Source: an uncultured Spirochaetaceae bacterium (GTDB lineage Bacteria > Spirochaetota > Spirochaetia > Treponematales > Treponemataceae). Taken from it: a DNA stretch of 43,381 bases. Position 1 is the first letter of the stretch, and every line of letters starts with the position of its first letter. The position numbers and the translations under genes were made by a program. Where the stretch lies: contig CACZPR010000011.1 in assembly GCA_902783155.1 (NCBI GenBank), forward strand, positions 1 through 43,381, in the 5' to 3' direction. Below, one piece after another: positions 8,443 through 15,925 of the stretch. Under the pieces are notes generated by a model. That model searched no databases. It was not told the origin of the DNA and worked only from the letters and a program-made list of their open reading frames with translations.

Positions 8443-8921
8443 AAAAAATCAATGCACAGGTTTCTCTTATACCGGCTGAAAAAAATGACATGAAGGAGAT
8501 TTGGGAGATGCAGGTCGAAGCTTTTTTCGGTCTCTTGGAAAAATATCAGGATTTTGATTTAAGTCCGGCGAACGAAAGTTTTGAAAAAGTCTTGCAGAGG
8601 TTTGAACAGCCGTGGACAAAATATTATTTTATTGTCGCAGATGAAAACAAGGTCGGTGCAATCCGTGTGGTTGATAAAAAAGACGGTTCCAGAAAACGAA
8701 TTTCACCAATATGGATTATGCCGGAACACAGAAACAAAGGTTATGCCCAGGGCGCAATTTTGGAAGCAGAAAAAATCTACGGCACTGAGCATTGGAGCCT
8801 TGATACAATCTTTCAGGAAAAAGGCAATATTTATCTTTATGAAAAACTTGGCTATCACTGGACAGGAAAGATTGAAAAAATAAACGAAAGAATGGACATC
8901 GTTTTTTATGAAAAGGATTGA
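8439..8921 (+). CDS. GNAT-family N-acetyltransferase
   Basis: The 160-aa protein is a single GNAT domain. The acetyl-CoA motif is SPIWIMPEHRNKGYAQGAI and the C-terminal motif is GNIYLYEKLGYHWTGK. The start at ATG 8439 overlaps the previous stop; an in-frame TTG at 8415 is less likely. The pair may modify the same small molecule or ribosomal target, but nothing in the sequence names it. Confidence 0.8.
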   Translation: MKKINAQVSLIPAEKNDMKEIWEMQVEAFFGLLEKYQDFDLSPANESFEKVLQRFEQPWTKYYFIVADENKVGAIRVVDKKDGSRKRISPIWIMPEHRNKGYAQGAILEAEKIYGTEHWSLDTIFQEKGNIYLYEKLGYHWTGKIEKINERMDIVFYEKD

Positions 8922-8991
8922 CTAATTTGAACGGTAATCATAGCGAAAATGGCCCGATGACAAAAATCGATTTGTGAATTGTAAAATACAA

Positions 8992-9050
8992 GGAAACACT
9001 GAATAATCCGAATGCGGGTAGCATACCCCGTATGCGCATTCAGTGTTTCC
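8992..9050. repeat. Palindromic GGAAACACTGAATAATCCG element
   Basis: Perfect 13-bp arms GGAAACACTGAAT (8992-9004) and ATTCAGTGTTTCC (9038-9050) enclose a second GC-rich hairpin (around 9014-9033). It lies between the convergent GNAT and ABC-transporter operons and may act as a bidirectional terminator, although no T-run follows. Part of the core is repeated inverted again at 9054-9063 (GATTATTCAG). Confidence 0.7.
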
Positions 9051-9059
9051 GTAGATTAT

Positions 9060-9899
9060 TCAGGATCCCGTTCCGTCGTATTTTCTTGCACCGTGGAGCC
9101 AGAACCGGTAGCTCAGGTAAAAGAACACAAGTCCTATCAGCGGTGAGAGCCACGAAAGCAGGGGGACTGAATCCGGTCGCAGAATCGGCAGGGACGGATA
9201 GTAGGCAATGAATGCAATTGGAATCACAAATGTAAATATTATTTTGAATACCGAATTGTAAATGCTTGCGGGGTATTTTGAAAAATCCCTGAACCGCGAC
9301 ATGATTACCATTACATAACCCGAGTTCTGAATCCAGAAGCATGTGGCTGCTGCAAAGTTCATAATCGAAATCATGAAAAGGGATGCCGCAAACAAAAACA
9401 GAACAAGCTGTGCAATCACAAAAAAAGTTACGGGAAGTCCTATGTGGTTCCACGCATATATCAAGGTTCCGAGTCCGAACGCAAACTGACCGAGTCCCTT
9501 TACGTCAAAATCTTCCGATATAAAATAAAAGAAAATGTTTATCGGACGGAAACAGTATTTTATGAAATCACCTGACTTGACCATGAAGCGTAGGTTCCAG
9601 TTGTTGTCAAAAAAGCACTGGACCGGAGTCAATGCGACAAGCGAAAATCCATAGAGAAAGAGCATCTCGTACATTGTCCATCCGTTGATTGACGGAAAGT
9701 TCTGGAACAAAATGTAAAATGTCACAAAGCCCATGAGGTTTGAAACAATCATCCCGATATTTGAAATTATAAAATCGGCACGGTAGCTCATCTTGCTTTT
9801 AAAACCCTGCGCAAGAATTTTTCCGTATATGCCAAGATAAAATTTCAGGCCGCGTCTTTTAATCTGTGCGTTCAATATGTTTTCATTTTTTCCCTTCAT
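9060..9899 (-). CDS. ABC-2 type exporter permease (COG3694-like)
   Basis: The 279-aa protein has six predicted membrane helices, starting after KSKMSYRADFIISNIGMIVSNLMG. The length and the N-terminal motif fit the DUF990/COG3694 permease of an uncharacterised ABC export system that always travels with a COG4587 permease and a COG4586 ATPase, exactly as here. The ribosome-binding site GGAGG lies in the last codons of the preceding gene. The substrate is unknown; the family is linked to drug or lipid-like compounds in some bacteria. Confidence 0.8.
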   Translation of the reverse strand: MKGKNENILNAQIKRRGLKFYLGIYGKILAQGFKSKMSYRADFIISNIGMIVSNLMGFVTFYILFQNFPSINGWTMYEMLFLYGFSLVALTPVQCFFDNNWNLRFMVKSGDFIKYCFRPINIFFYFISEDFDVKGLGQFAFGLGTLIYAWNHIGLPVTFFVIAQLVLFLFAASLFMISIMNFAAATCFWIQNSGYVMVIMSRFRDFSKYPASIYNSVFKIIFTFVIPIAFIAYYPSLPILRPDSVPLLSWLSPLIGLVFFYLSYRFWLHGARKYDGTGS

Positions 9900-9902
9900 G
9901 AT

Positions 9903-10712
9903 TCAGCCTCCGTTAACTGTAATTCTCTTGATAGAAATTCTCCAGAAAAGACATCCTATTCCGGTAAGGGCGATGCACCACACAAACTGAATTGCAAGTG
10001 GCGATAAAATCCCGCTTCCGATTGTGTAGCCCGGTTTTTGCAAAAGAACGCTCAACGGTGTGTCATAGATGCAGCGGAACGGAAGATACTGCACGATTTT
10101 TCGCAGCGTCTCAGGAAAAAATGCGAGCGGAATTGATGCGCCTGAAAGCAAAAGGACGATGCACTCCTTGACGATGTTCAGACCCCATGTCGATTCTGTG
10201 TAAAGGCAGATTGTCGCGGCAATCATGTCTATGCTGAAGTTGATTACAAGCGCCATAACGACCGACAGAATAAAAAACAGAATGTTCACTCCGAAAGCAA
10301 TCCTTCCGTGCGTCAATATGTTTATGATTACAAAAGTCGGAACGAAGGTAAGGAAAAACGACATTATGTTTTCCCCGATGTACGACCAGAAACTGTAGCT
10401 CCTGAAATTCATCGGCTTAAGAAGTTTCAGCACAATCGCACCCGACTGGATTTCACGGCTCATGTCCCAGACAAGAAAGACTTCGAGAAAATTGAACAGG
10501 GCCGTTGCAAGCACAAGATAAATCAGAGTGTCATTCAATGTCATTCCGTTTACCACGTCCGTTCCTGCCGATGCGTAAATTGCCTTCCACACAAAATAAA
10601 TCAGAACCAGATAGATTAAATTTCCAAACAGGGTAACGAATATTCCAAGCCTGTAATGGAGTTTTTCCATCATGCCGATTCGAGCCAGCGCAAGATGTTT
10701 TTTTATGTTCAT
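9903..10712 (-). CDS. ABC-2 type exporter permease (COG4587-like)
   Basis: The 269-aa protein has about six membrane helices, including NLIYLVLIYFVWKAIY, and the conserved segment VWDMSREIQSGAIVLKLLKP, typical of the COG4587 permease. I prefer ATG 10712 over 10730 because a CGGAGG lies 7 nt upstream of 10712; the upstream ATG would still overlap the ATPase stop. It forms the heterodimeric membrane part together with the next gene. Confidence 0.8.
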   Translation of the reverse strand: MNIKKHLALARIGMMEKLHYRLGIFVTLFGNLIYLVLIYFVWKAIYASAGTDVVNGMTLNDTLIYLVLATALFNFLEVFLVWDMSREIQSGAIVLKLLKPMNFRSYSFWSYIGENIMSFFLTFVPTFVIINILTHGRIAFGVNILFFILSVVMALVINFSIDMIAATICLYTESTWGLNIVKECIVLLLSGASIPLAFFPETLRKIVQYLPFRCIYDTPLSVLLQKPGYTIGSGILSPLAIQFVWCIALTGIGCLFWRISIKRITVNGG

Positions 10713-10726
10713 TTCACGCCTCCGTC

Positions 10727-11683
10727 TCATGCAGTTCTTGTTGCGGACTGCTCGTAGATTTTCTTGATTACTTCTTCCGTAGAAATGTCCTCAAGTTTCA
10801 TATCCTTTACGCCGTTCTTTTTCTGATATTCCGCAATGACCGACATGACATCCGTTTTTGATTCGTCAACAATAATTTCCTTCCAACCCTCGTCAACAAG
10901 ATTCAGCCGTAATGTGCGGTATGATCCGAAGTAATGTTTCAAGTGCTCAATGTCGTTGTCGTAAATCATGCTGCCGTGGTCTATGATTACAATCCTCCGG
11001 CACAAAGCGTCAACATCTCCCATGTCGTGTGTCGTGAGGATTACGGTTGTATTTTTTTCTTTGTTAAGTCCCTTAATCAGCTCACGGATTTTTGCCTTCA
11101 TCGAAACATCAAGTCCGATTGTCGGCTCATCAAGAAAAACAATTTTCGGATTGTGGAGGAATGCCGCAAGAATGTCGCTCAAGGTACGCTGGCCCAGTGA
11201 CATCTGACGGACCGGTTTGTGGAGAAGGTTTTCAATGTCCGCAAGTTCTCGGTACAGTTCAAGCATCTGTCTGTAATCGCCGTCCGGAATCATGTAGATT
11301 GCTTTCAGCAGATTGAAAGATTCAATGAGCGGAAGGGACCACCAGAGCTGACTTCTCTGTCCGAACACTACACCGATGTTTTCTGCGTTTCGGGTGCGGT
11401 TTTTATAAGGTACTGTTCCGTTTACGAAAATCTCGCCGCGTGTCGGTTCAAGAACTCCCGTCATCATTTTTATTGTCGTTGATTTTCCGGCTCCATTCGG
11501 TCCAAGGTATCCGACGATTTCACCGTGCTTTATGTTTATTGAAATATTGTCCACCGCCGTAACGATTTTATAGTCGCGCGAAAACAAATCGCGGATGCTT
11601 CCCGCAAGTCCTTCGTGCCTGTTCAGGACCTTGAATTCTTTCACCACGTTTTTCATCTCGATTGCAAAGCTTTCTTCAGACAT
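10727..11683 (-). CDS. ABC exporter ATPase (COG4586-like)
   Basis: The 318-aa ATPase has Walker A GPNGAGKST (about 59-67), a long Q-loop with FGQRSQLWWSLP that is distinctive for COG4586, signature MSLGQR, Walker B IVFLDEP and switch TTHDMGD. The C-terminal 80 aa form the extension usual for this group. It is first in the operon, so the promoter lies between it and the divergent AraC-type gene. AAGGAGG precedes the ATG. It should power export by the two permeases downstream. Confidence 0.9.
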   Translation of the reverse strand: MSEESFAIEMKNVVKEFKVLNRHEGLAGSIRDLFSRDYKIVTAVDNISINIKHGEIVGYLGPNGAGKSTTIKMMTGVLEPTRGEIFVNGTVPYKNRTRNAENIGVVFGQRSQLWWSLPLIESFNLLKAIYMIPDGDYRQMLELYRELADIENLLHKPVRQMSLGQRTLSDILAAFLHNPKIVFLDEPTIGLDVSMKAKIRELIKGLNKEKNTTVILTTHDMGDVDALCRRIVIIDHGSMIYDNDIEHLKHYFGSYRTLRLNLVDEGWKEIIVDESKTDVMSVIAEYQKKNGVKDMKLEDISTEEVIKKIYEQSATRTA

Positions 11684-11706
11684 AAATCCTCCTTATAAAA
11701 AGTTTT

Positions 11707-11766
11707 TTGTTTTCATGTTATCTGAATTGTAATTTAAATGAAGATGTAATAAAATTATGAAAACAA
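11707..11766. promoter_or_regulatory. Inverted repeat in divergent promoter region
   Basis: TTGTTTTCAT (11707-11716) and ATGAAAACAA (11757-11766) form a perfect 10-bp inverted repeat with centres 50 bp apart, close to five helical turns. It lies between the ABC operon start and the AraC-type gene. GATAAC occurs next to both arms (GTTATC 11717-11722; GATAAC about 11776-11781). This is a plausible operator pair for the AraC-type regulator. Confidence 0.5.
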
Positions 11767-11830
11767 CATATTTTGATAACAATCTTATTGGTAAATTGAA
11801 AAATTGTTATGGTTTTAGCAGGGGCACAAA

Positions 11831-12739
11831 GTGATTGAGGCGAACAGGGGTTTTATAAAAAAGCGGAAGGACGGGTCCGAGATTGTCAACTATAATGACG
11901 ATGATTTTCCGTCGTATATTTACTACGGCTATATCTTCAAGGGCTGCACCTGGGAGCGTGTGCCGCATTACCATGACGATATAGAATTCCTTACCGTGAC
12001 GAGCGGCGAAATGGATTATGTCGTGAACGGCTTCAACATCCATCTAAAAAAGGGCGAAACTATTTTTGTAAATTCCAACAATGTCCATTACTCTGCTGCC
12101 CCGAATGAAGGTGTCGCAAGATACGTTATCGCGGTCCTCCATCCAAAAATCATCTGCTCGGCTCCCGTCGTTGAGGAGAAGGCAATAAAACCGATTGTGA
12201 CCGACAAATCAGTTCCTTTCGTGCATTTTGAGTCAAAGGATTTTGATGCCCCTGTCATTCACAAGCTTTTGGTCGATATGGAAAAAGAGGCAAAGGAAAA
12301 TGAATTCCTAATCACAAAATATTTTTTTGAAATCTGGGATGTAATCATGCACCGTTTTACCGATGCCTACCGCGTTCACATCCAGCGAATGGAAGATGCC
12401 GGAAATTATAATTCAAAAATCAAGGCGATGATGTTTTTTATCGACGGACATTACAACGAGCGCATTTCGCTTTCCGACATTGCAAGTGCGGGCGGAGTGA
12501 GCCAGAGCCTGTGCAACCAGATTTTCAACAGGCTTACCGAAAAATCTCCGATAGAATATCTTATGTATTACCGATGCAGGAAAGTTTCAGACCTTTTGCA
12601 GACAGGGGACATGAGTATGACCGAGATTGCAGAGCTTACCGGATTTACGGGAGCAAGCTACATGGCAGAAACTTTTAAAAAATTCTATAAAATGTCGCCA
12701 AGGGATTTCAAGAAATCTCTTACAAAAAAAATTAAATAA
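11831..12739 (+). CDS. AraC-family transcriptional regulator
   Basis: The 302-aa protein has an N-terminal cupin sensor domain (about 35-110; PHYHDDIEFLTVTSGEMDYVV is a typical cupin motif with His residues) and a C-terminal double helix-turn-helix (about 205-298; ISLSDIASAGGVSQSLCNQIF and MTEIAELTGFTGASYMAETFKK, ending MSPRDFKK). It starts at GTG. It is divergent from the ABC exporter operon and probably controls it, with a GNAT gene just downstream. The ligand is unknown. Confidence 0.9.
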   Translation: MIEANRGFIKKRKDGSEIVNYNDDDFPSYIYYGYIFKGCTWERVPHYHDDIEFLTVTSGEMDYVVNGFNIHLKKGETIFVNSNNVHYSAAPNEGVARYVIAVLHPKIICSAPVVEEKAIKPIVTDKSVPFVHFESKDFDAPVIHKLLVDMEKEAKENEFLITKYFFEIWDVIMHRFTDAYRVHIQRMEDAGNYNSKIKAMMFFIDGHYNERISLSDIASAGGVSQSLCNQIFNRLTEKSPIEYLMYYRCRKVSDLLQTGDMSMTEIAELTGFTGASYMAETFKKFYKMSPRDFKKSLTKKIK

Positions 12740-12749
12740 GGAGAAGACT

Positions 12750-13205
12750 ATGGTGGAAATCATTAGGGCGGGCGAATCTGATATTGAAACGCTCATGTCA
12801 ATCAGGCTGGAGATGCTCAGGGTGGTGAACGGAATGGACGGGTCGGAGGATTTTGATAAAAAACTTGTGGACTGTTCGCGCGAGTATTTTCTTAATGGAG
12901 ACCAGACGACGGTTCTTGCCATGGACGGAAACACCGCTGTTGGATGCGCGTCAATTTCCTATATCACAATAATGCCGACATACAGCCATCCGACCGGGAA
13001 GCGTGCGCACCTTATGAACGTGTACACGAAATCTGACTACAGAAGGCAGGGGATTGCAAAAAAAATGGTACTACCATTGATTGACGAGGCAAAAAAGAGG
13101 GGATGCACCGAAATAAGTCTTGACGCAACGTCTGATGGCAGGCCGCTTTACGAGAATCTTGGATTTGTGCAGAACACTGAGGGAATGGTTTTGGAATTGG
13201 TTTGA
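12750..13205 (+). CDS. GNAT-family N-acetyltransferase
   Basis: The 151-aa single GNAT domain shows LMNVYTKSDYRRQGIAKKMV with a full R-x-x-G-I/A acetyl-CoA signature, then TEISLDATSDGRPLYENLGF. It starts 10 nt after the AraC-type stop with an AAGGAG, so the two are probably co-transcribed. With an exporter next door, a drug- or metabolite-modifying role is possible but unproven. Confidence 0.85.
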   Translation: MVEIIRAGESDIETLMSIRLEMLRVVNGMDGSEDFDKKLVDCSREYFLNGDQTTVLAMDGNTAVGCASISYITIMPTYSHPTGKRAHLMNVYTKSDYRRQGIAKKMVLPLIDEAKKRGCTEISLDATSDGRPLYENLGFVQNTEGMVLELV

Positions 13206-13219
13206 ACATGGAAAATTTG

Positions 13220-13249
13220 TTGCAAAATCATAAAAACCAATGTTATAAT
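13220..13249 (+). promoter_or_regulatory. Promoter of the SARP-like regulator gene
   Basis: TTGCAA (13220-13225), an 18-bp spacer and TATAAT (13244-13249) lie 52 nt before the ATG at 13302. No GTGCTGATT repeat is seen here, so autoregulation through that motif is not indicated. Confidence 0.55.
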
Positions 13250-13301
13250 ATTTTCTAATACGGATTACTCGTTCTTGGACTGAGGATTGCAGGGGGGTGT
13301 T

Positions 13302-14333
13302 ATGAAAAATCCGATTGAAAGCTACAGAAACCGCTATCAGATTTCCAGGCTGGACTTGGCCGATTCAGCAGAAACAAACAGGCTCCACATACTTGTTGTA
13401 AGTCCAATTCTTTTTGTGTTCGGCCTTTTTGATTTGTTTGCCCTCGTAATCGTCCGCTACACTAGTTTTAAAGAACATGTTGTTTCGCTTGTCTATTTTG
13501 GGCTTTTTACGCTTTTCGGAATATTCTTTTTTTTCTATTCACTAAAAGTAAAAAATGTTGCGAGGGAAAAGGCGTACATCTATAAGACCATTCCATTTTA
13601 CATATTGTTCTGGTTGGGAATAATGATGGGGGTGTACAATTTTTATATTCTGGGTCAGCCGTTCAATGGTGTGATTACATACTGCCTGACCGGATTCATT
13701 TCCCTGTGCGTGTTTTCGTTTTCGCCCATCTGGTTTCTTCTTGGACTGGTTGTGGGAATGGGCATTATGGCTCCGGGAATCTACAAAAACTTTGGCATTA
13801 CAGGATTGGCGGATTCCATTCTTGCGACCATACTTATGTTCGGTCTGTCACTTTACAAACGCCGGAATGAAAAGAAACTTATACTGCTTCTGAAAAAACA
13901 GAAAAAGAGTCTAGTCGCAAAGACGTTCGGAAATTTTACCCTGCTGTACGATAACAGTGTAATCAAATTTTCAAGGACAAAATCTACCGAGCTTTTGGCG
14001 TACCTGATTTACAAAAACGGAAGCTCCGTAAAAACAAAGGAACTGATTTCCGTGCTCTGGGGCGACCATGCAAATTCTGCCCGTCATGGCGCGAACTTCC
14101 GCAATCTGATTGTGGACATAAAGCACAGCCTTGCAGAACTTGAAATCCAGAATTTCTTTTTGACCGAGTACAACAATTTCCGAATAAATCCTGAGTCCAT
14201 TCAGTGCGACTACTATGATTTTTTGAACGGTGATTCTCAGGCCATAAATAGTTTTGCCGGTGAGTTTATGAGCCAGTACAGCTGGGCTGAAGATGTCACA
14301 GGTTTCCTTGAAATGAGGGCGATGAAAAAATAA
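13302..14333 (+). CDS. Membrane-anchored SARP/OmpR-type regulator
   Basis: The protein is 343 aa. The N-terminal 190 residues contain about six hydrophobic helices (for example LVVSPILFVFGLFDLFALVIV), followed by a charged linker rich in K/R. From about 200 a winged-helix domain reads KTFGNFTLLYDNSVIKFSRTK, ELLAYLIYKNGSSVKTKELISVLWG, a gap, then FRNLIVDIKHSLAEL and CDYYDFL. This order matches the DNA-binding domain of SARP (AfsR/DnrI) regulators. Those are normally N-terminal in soluble proteins; here the domain is C-terminal and tethered to the membrane, so I infer a one-component membrane sensor that binds DNA directly. I chose ATG 13302 because GGGGGG lies just upstream. The next operon is convergent. 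Confidence 0.7.
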   Translation: MKNPIESYRNRYQISRLDLADSAETNRLHILVVSPILFVFGLFDLFALVIVRYTSFKEHVVSLVYFGLFTLFGIFFFFYSLKVKNVAREKAYIYKTIPFYILFWLGIMMGVYNFYILGQPFNGVITYCLTGFISLCVFSFSPIWFLLGLVVGMGIMAPGIYKNFGITGLADSILATILMFGLSLYKRRNEKKLILLLKKQKKSLVAKTFGNFTLLYDNSVIKFSRTKSTELLAYLIYKNGSSVKTKELISVLWGDHANSARHGANFRNLIVDIKHSLAELEIQNFFLTEYNNFRINPESIQCDYYDFLNGDSQAINSFAGEFMSQYSWAEDVTGFLEMRAMKK

Positions 14334-14348
14334 CAGATGTCAATGTCA

Positions 14349-15914
14349 TTACCTCAGGGCATCTTTTGGGAACTGTAGGCTTACGTCTGATTCAGGAACA
14401 GTAACAGGTTTGAATTCTGTCCATGCCTCATGAATCGGAATGAGTTTGCGTTCCTCCGGATATTTATTCCATTCACGGATTCCGAGTTTTAGACCCAGCT
14501 CAAATGTGTCCTGCGAGACGGTGATTTCAAAGGGAATCCACACTTTGCCATCCTGAACTATGTATTTGTTTTTTCCATAAACCGTGTCTGCTTGTGTCGC
14601 TGTCAGTCCAGAGTCATAGGCCATGTAGATGTGACCGGGAATCGTAATGAATGCGGTCTGTATGCCGAGAGCCTCGAACAGGGAGCAGTTCAATATTGAA
14701 AGATCGTCGCAGTCACCGCCATGGTAGAGCAGGGTCTGGTAGGGGAACTGTAAAAAGTCCACCGCAACAGTGTCGGACGTGGAGAAAACGCTCGTGGGGT
14801 CAATGACGTAATTGATTCCATAGGCCTTGAGTACGTCAAAAATTGCCTTTGCGTAAAGCCGGTTTGCGCTGGAATCCGTCTCAATCTTGTCCTTCAGCGC
14901 AAGGGAAATCTGTCGTGAGAATCTTTGAACCGCGCCGTCCTTTGCGGAAACAAATGCCGCGGCACGACGGTCGTCCTCCCATGACATTGAGTTTCTGGTG
15001 AGTGTTTGCAGGAAGAAATGATTTTCGTAGCTGTTCTGCTGCCCGAGATTTTTGCAGCTTACCGTTACAACCGCATCCGTGAGCTGTTTCTGCATCTGGT
15101 TCATAATGCTTTCGTTCAGGAATGCCGTAAGGTCAACGCTGAATTCCTCGCCCGGACTTATCTTCCCATAAGTTCCCACGACCTTTGGAACTGACATGAA
15201 CTGCTCAATGAACACTGATATTTCCACATCGGTCAAATCATTCTTCTCAATGTTTGTAAACGTCACCTTGCCGAAGCTGCTTGTGTCGTAGTGCGCATAG
15301 AAAATAGGGAAGAGCGGCTCTGTCTCAATCTCCTGAGTGTTGATGACATCGCTTTTGAAAATGCTTCTCGTCAGGTTGATTGAAATTCCAAGACCCGCCT
15401 GAACTGACTGCAAAAATGGTTTCGGTGAGTAGCAGTAATTCTGGTAGCCACAAAAGACACTGGCCTTGAAAACCGGGGAAATATAATAGTTGCCCGAGAC
15501 CTTTGCGCCGAAAGAAATACCGCTTGCCGTCTTCAGATTTCTCTTTGCATCTTCTGGCATTGTCCAAAGGCCTGCCGTGATTTCCCCGGAGACTGACATG
15601 CGGTCCGTAAACCGAAATGTGTATCCTGCTGCTCCTGCGAAATTGTAGAAAAGGACGGGATCCACATTATGGGCCAGTGTTATGGAGGGACTTAATTGCA
15701 CGGAAAAATAAATCTCATCGCGGGTTCGCACTGTGAATGGACTCCAGTCAAGACAAAAAATCCCGGTAAGTACGCCGTCCGTTTTTGAACCCATGGCAAA
15801 TTCATAAGTGGGCATGAGCCTTATGGAAAAATCCAACGCGCCTACGGAGCATGGTCTTGAAAATGCTGCCAGCACAAGTATTGCCGAAAAACAAAGAGCC
15901 TTTATTTTCCTCAT
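14349..15914 (-). CDS. Outer-membrane-type protein with transglutaminase-like domain
   Basis: The 521-aa protein has a signal peptide (ends VGALDFS). An N-terminal half (about 25-185) rich in alternating aromatic strands suggests a small beta-barrel. A middle Ig-like stretch follows (FGKVTFTNIEKNDLTDVEISVF), then a transglutaminase-like fold at about 340-500. Its catalytic residues look intact: Cys402 in HGGDCDDLSIL, His428 in PGHIYMAYD and Asp433. Such domains act as cysteine proteases, amidases or cross-linkers. It is last in the operon, 11 nt after its paralogue, with AGGAGG before the ATG. Barrel plus catalytic domain on one chain is unusual. The exact reaction is unknown. Confidence 0.65.
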   Translation of the reverse strand: MRKIKALCFSAILVLAAFSRPCSVGALDFSIRLMPTYEFAMGSKTDGVLTGIFCLDWSPFTVRTRDEIYFSVQLSPSITLAHNVDPVLFYNFAGAAGYTFRFTDRMSVSGEITAGLWTMPEDAKRNLKTASGISFGAKVSGNYYISPVFKASVFCGYQNYCYSPKPFLQSVQAGLGISINLTRSIFKSDVINTQEIETEPLFPIFYAHYDTSSFGKVTFTNIEKNDLTDVEISVFIEQFMSVPKVVGTYGKISPGEEFSVDLTAFLNESIMNQMQKQLTDAVVTVSCKNLGQQNSYENHFFLQTLTRNSMSWEDDRRAAAFVSAKDGAVQRFSRQISLALKDKIETDSSANRLYAKAIFDVLKAYGINYVIDPTSVFSTSDTVAVDFLQFPYQTLLYHGGDCDDLSILNCSLFEALGIQTAFITIPGHIYMAYDSGLTATQADTVYGKNKYIVQDGKVWIPFEITVSQDTFELGLKLGIREWNKYPEERKLIPIHEAWTEFKPVTVPESDVSLQFPKDALR

Positions 15915-15925
15915 AAAAACTCCTC

